A stretch of DNA of 13,083 nucleotides, taken from Deltaproteobacteria bacterium. Its GTDB lineage: Bacteria > Myxococcota_A > Polyangia > Polyangiales > Houyiibacteriaceae. Position 1 is the first letter of the stretch. Each line of letters begins with the position of its first letter. Below are positions 12,692 through 13,083 of this stretch, in pieces. A program made the position numbers and the translations under genes. The notes under the pieces were generated by a model. It was given only the letters and a program-made list of their open reading frames with translations. It ran no database searches and was not told the origin of the DNA. Location of the stretch: assembly GCA_019309605.1 (NCBI GenBank), contig JAFDFW010000064.1, forward strand, positions 1-13,083, written 5' to 3'.

Positions 12692-13083
12692 TCAATCGCT
12701 CCGACAGGCAGAACTCGTCGTCAGCTCGAGGTCGTCGATGTAGATGCGGATGGGCGGAACGACCGGCGCGGTGCCCATTGCAGGGATGTCGCCGAGCCTC
12801 AGCTGAAGCCGAAACCACCGTCCTGACCATTCGGGGAACAGGCAGACCTCGTTTCGCCGCCAGACGCCCAGGGCTTCCAGGGTAGCAGGGCTTATTGCGG
12901 CCCGACCGAGCACGCTGCGGATCGGCTTCTGGTTGATCACGGGAACGTTGGACCAGAACACCGCGGCCTGTCCCTCCTCGCCGTTGGCCTCGGGTACGAA
13001 CACCCAAGTCTCCCAGAAGGCGAGGGCATCTTCGTTGCGGTACGAAAACTCGAGAACGCCATCTCCTGTTCGCGCCAGCTCCG
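12692..13083 (-). CDS. Unrecognised protein, C-terminal 130 residues (5' end cut by window)
   Basis: The frame enters from the right edge and ends in a TGA at 12692-12694. The visible part is rich in Trp and alternating hydrophobics (ALAFWETWVFVPEANGEEGQ, GRWFRLQLRLGDIPAMG) and ends with PIRIYIDDLELTTSSACRSD. The closing IDDLELT strand is what many carbohydrate-binding or jelly-roll beta-sandwich domains show at their C-terminus, so a secreted beta-sandwich protein is possible. The signal and most of the protein are outside the window, so no function is given. A palindrome downstream separates it from the sigma-54 unit. Confidence 0.7.
   Translation of the reverse strand, partial: ELARTGDGVLEFSYRNEDALAFWETWVFVPEANGEEGQAAVFWSNVPVINQKPIRSVLGRAAISPATLEALGVWRRNEVCLFPEWSGRWFRLQLRLGDIPAMGTAPVVPPIRIYIDDLELTTSSACRSD

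Overview
The window is GC-rich chromosomal DNA in which every intact gene reads on the minus strand. The gene repertoire suggests a myxobacterium-like member of the Myxococcota (Polyangia-type): an eukaryotic-like Ser/Thr kinase with the HRDLSPSN form of the catalytic loop, PEGA-domain membrane proteins, a sigma-54 activator without a receiver domain, and a LuxR-type regulator of a style common in that group. This placement is inference from gene style, not from a marker gene.

Layout from low to high coordinates. (1) 1-1616: a lipoprotein glycoside hydrolase (GH5-like with an N-terminal DUF5060-like domain) running off the left edge. (2) 1617-5624: a scrambled accessory zone. It holds five copies of one repeat family of about 104-110 bp, in both orientations; two copies are identical over 107 bp. 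Two of them form the ends of a roughly 1.06 kb transposase-less element (about 3672-4734) carrying one unrecognised ORF whose 3' end lies inside the left repeat. Around the repeats lie gene debris: a 5' piece of comM/yifB, a nucleoside-phosphorylase-like gene that is frameshifted and cut off exactly at the repeat edge, and the last ~35 codons of a possible MBL-fold hydrolase. One apparently intact outer-membrane-barrel-like gene (2200-3177) sits among them. (3) 5625-5816: the 3' half of a tRNA-Pro(UGG), broken at the anticodon loop, with GGTCAAC direct repeats nearby: a probable site-specific integration (att) site. No integrase is in the window.

(4) 6023-12580: a minus-strand signalling locus, in transcription order: a 68-aa single-pass membrane protein, a 574-aa PEGA/four-helix membrane protein, a LuxR-type regulator, a GAF-like/AAA+/HTH sigma-54 activator (overlapping the LuxR gene) and a transmembrane Ser/Thr kinase with a periplasmic PEGA domain. 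Two -24/-12 (sigma-54) promoter matches precede the small ORF and the LuxR gene, and about 60-90 bp upstream of each lies the same palindrome, AACGAC-N7-GTCGTT. The simplest reading is an autoregulated, envelope-sensing sigma-54 circuit in which the encoded activator binds these palindromes and drives both transcription units. (5) 12692-13083: the 3' part of an unrecognised gene entering from the right edge.

The locus in (4) and the repeat-bounded element in (2) are the two parts I consider most likely to be undescribed.
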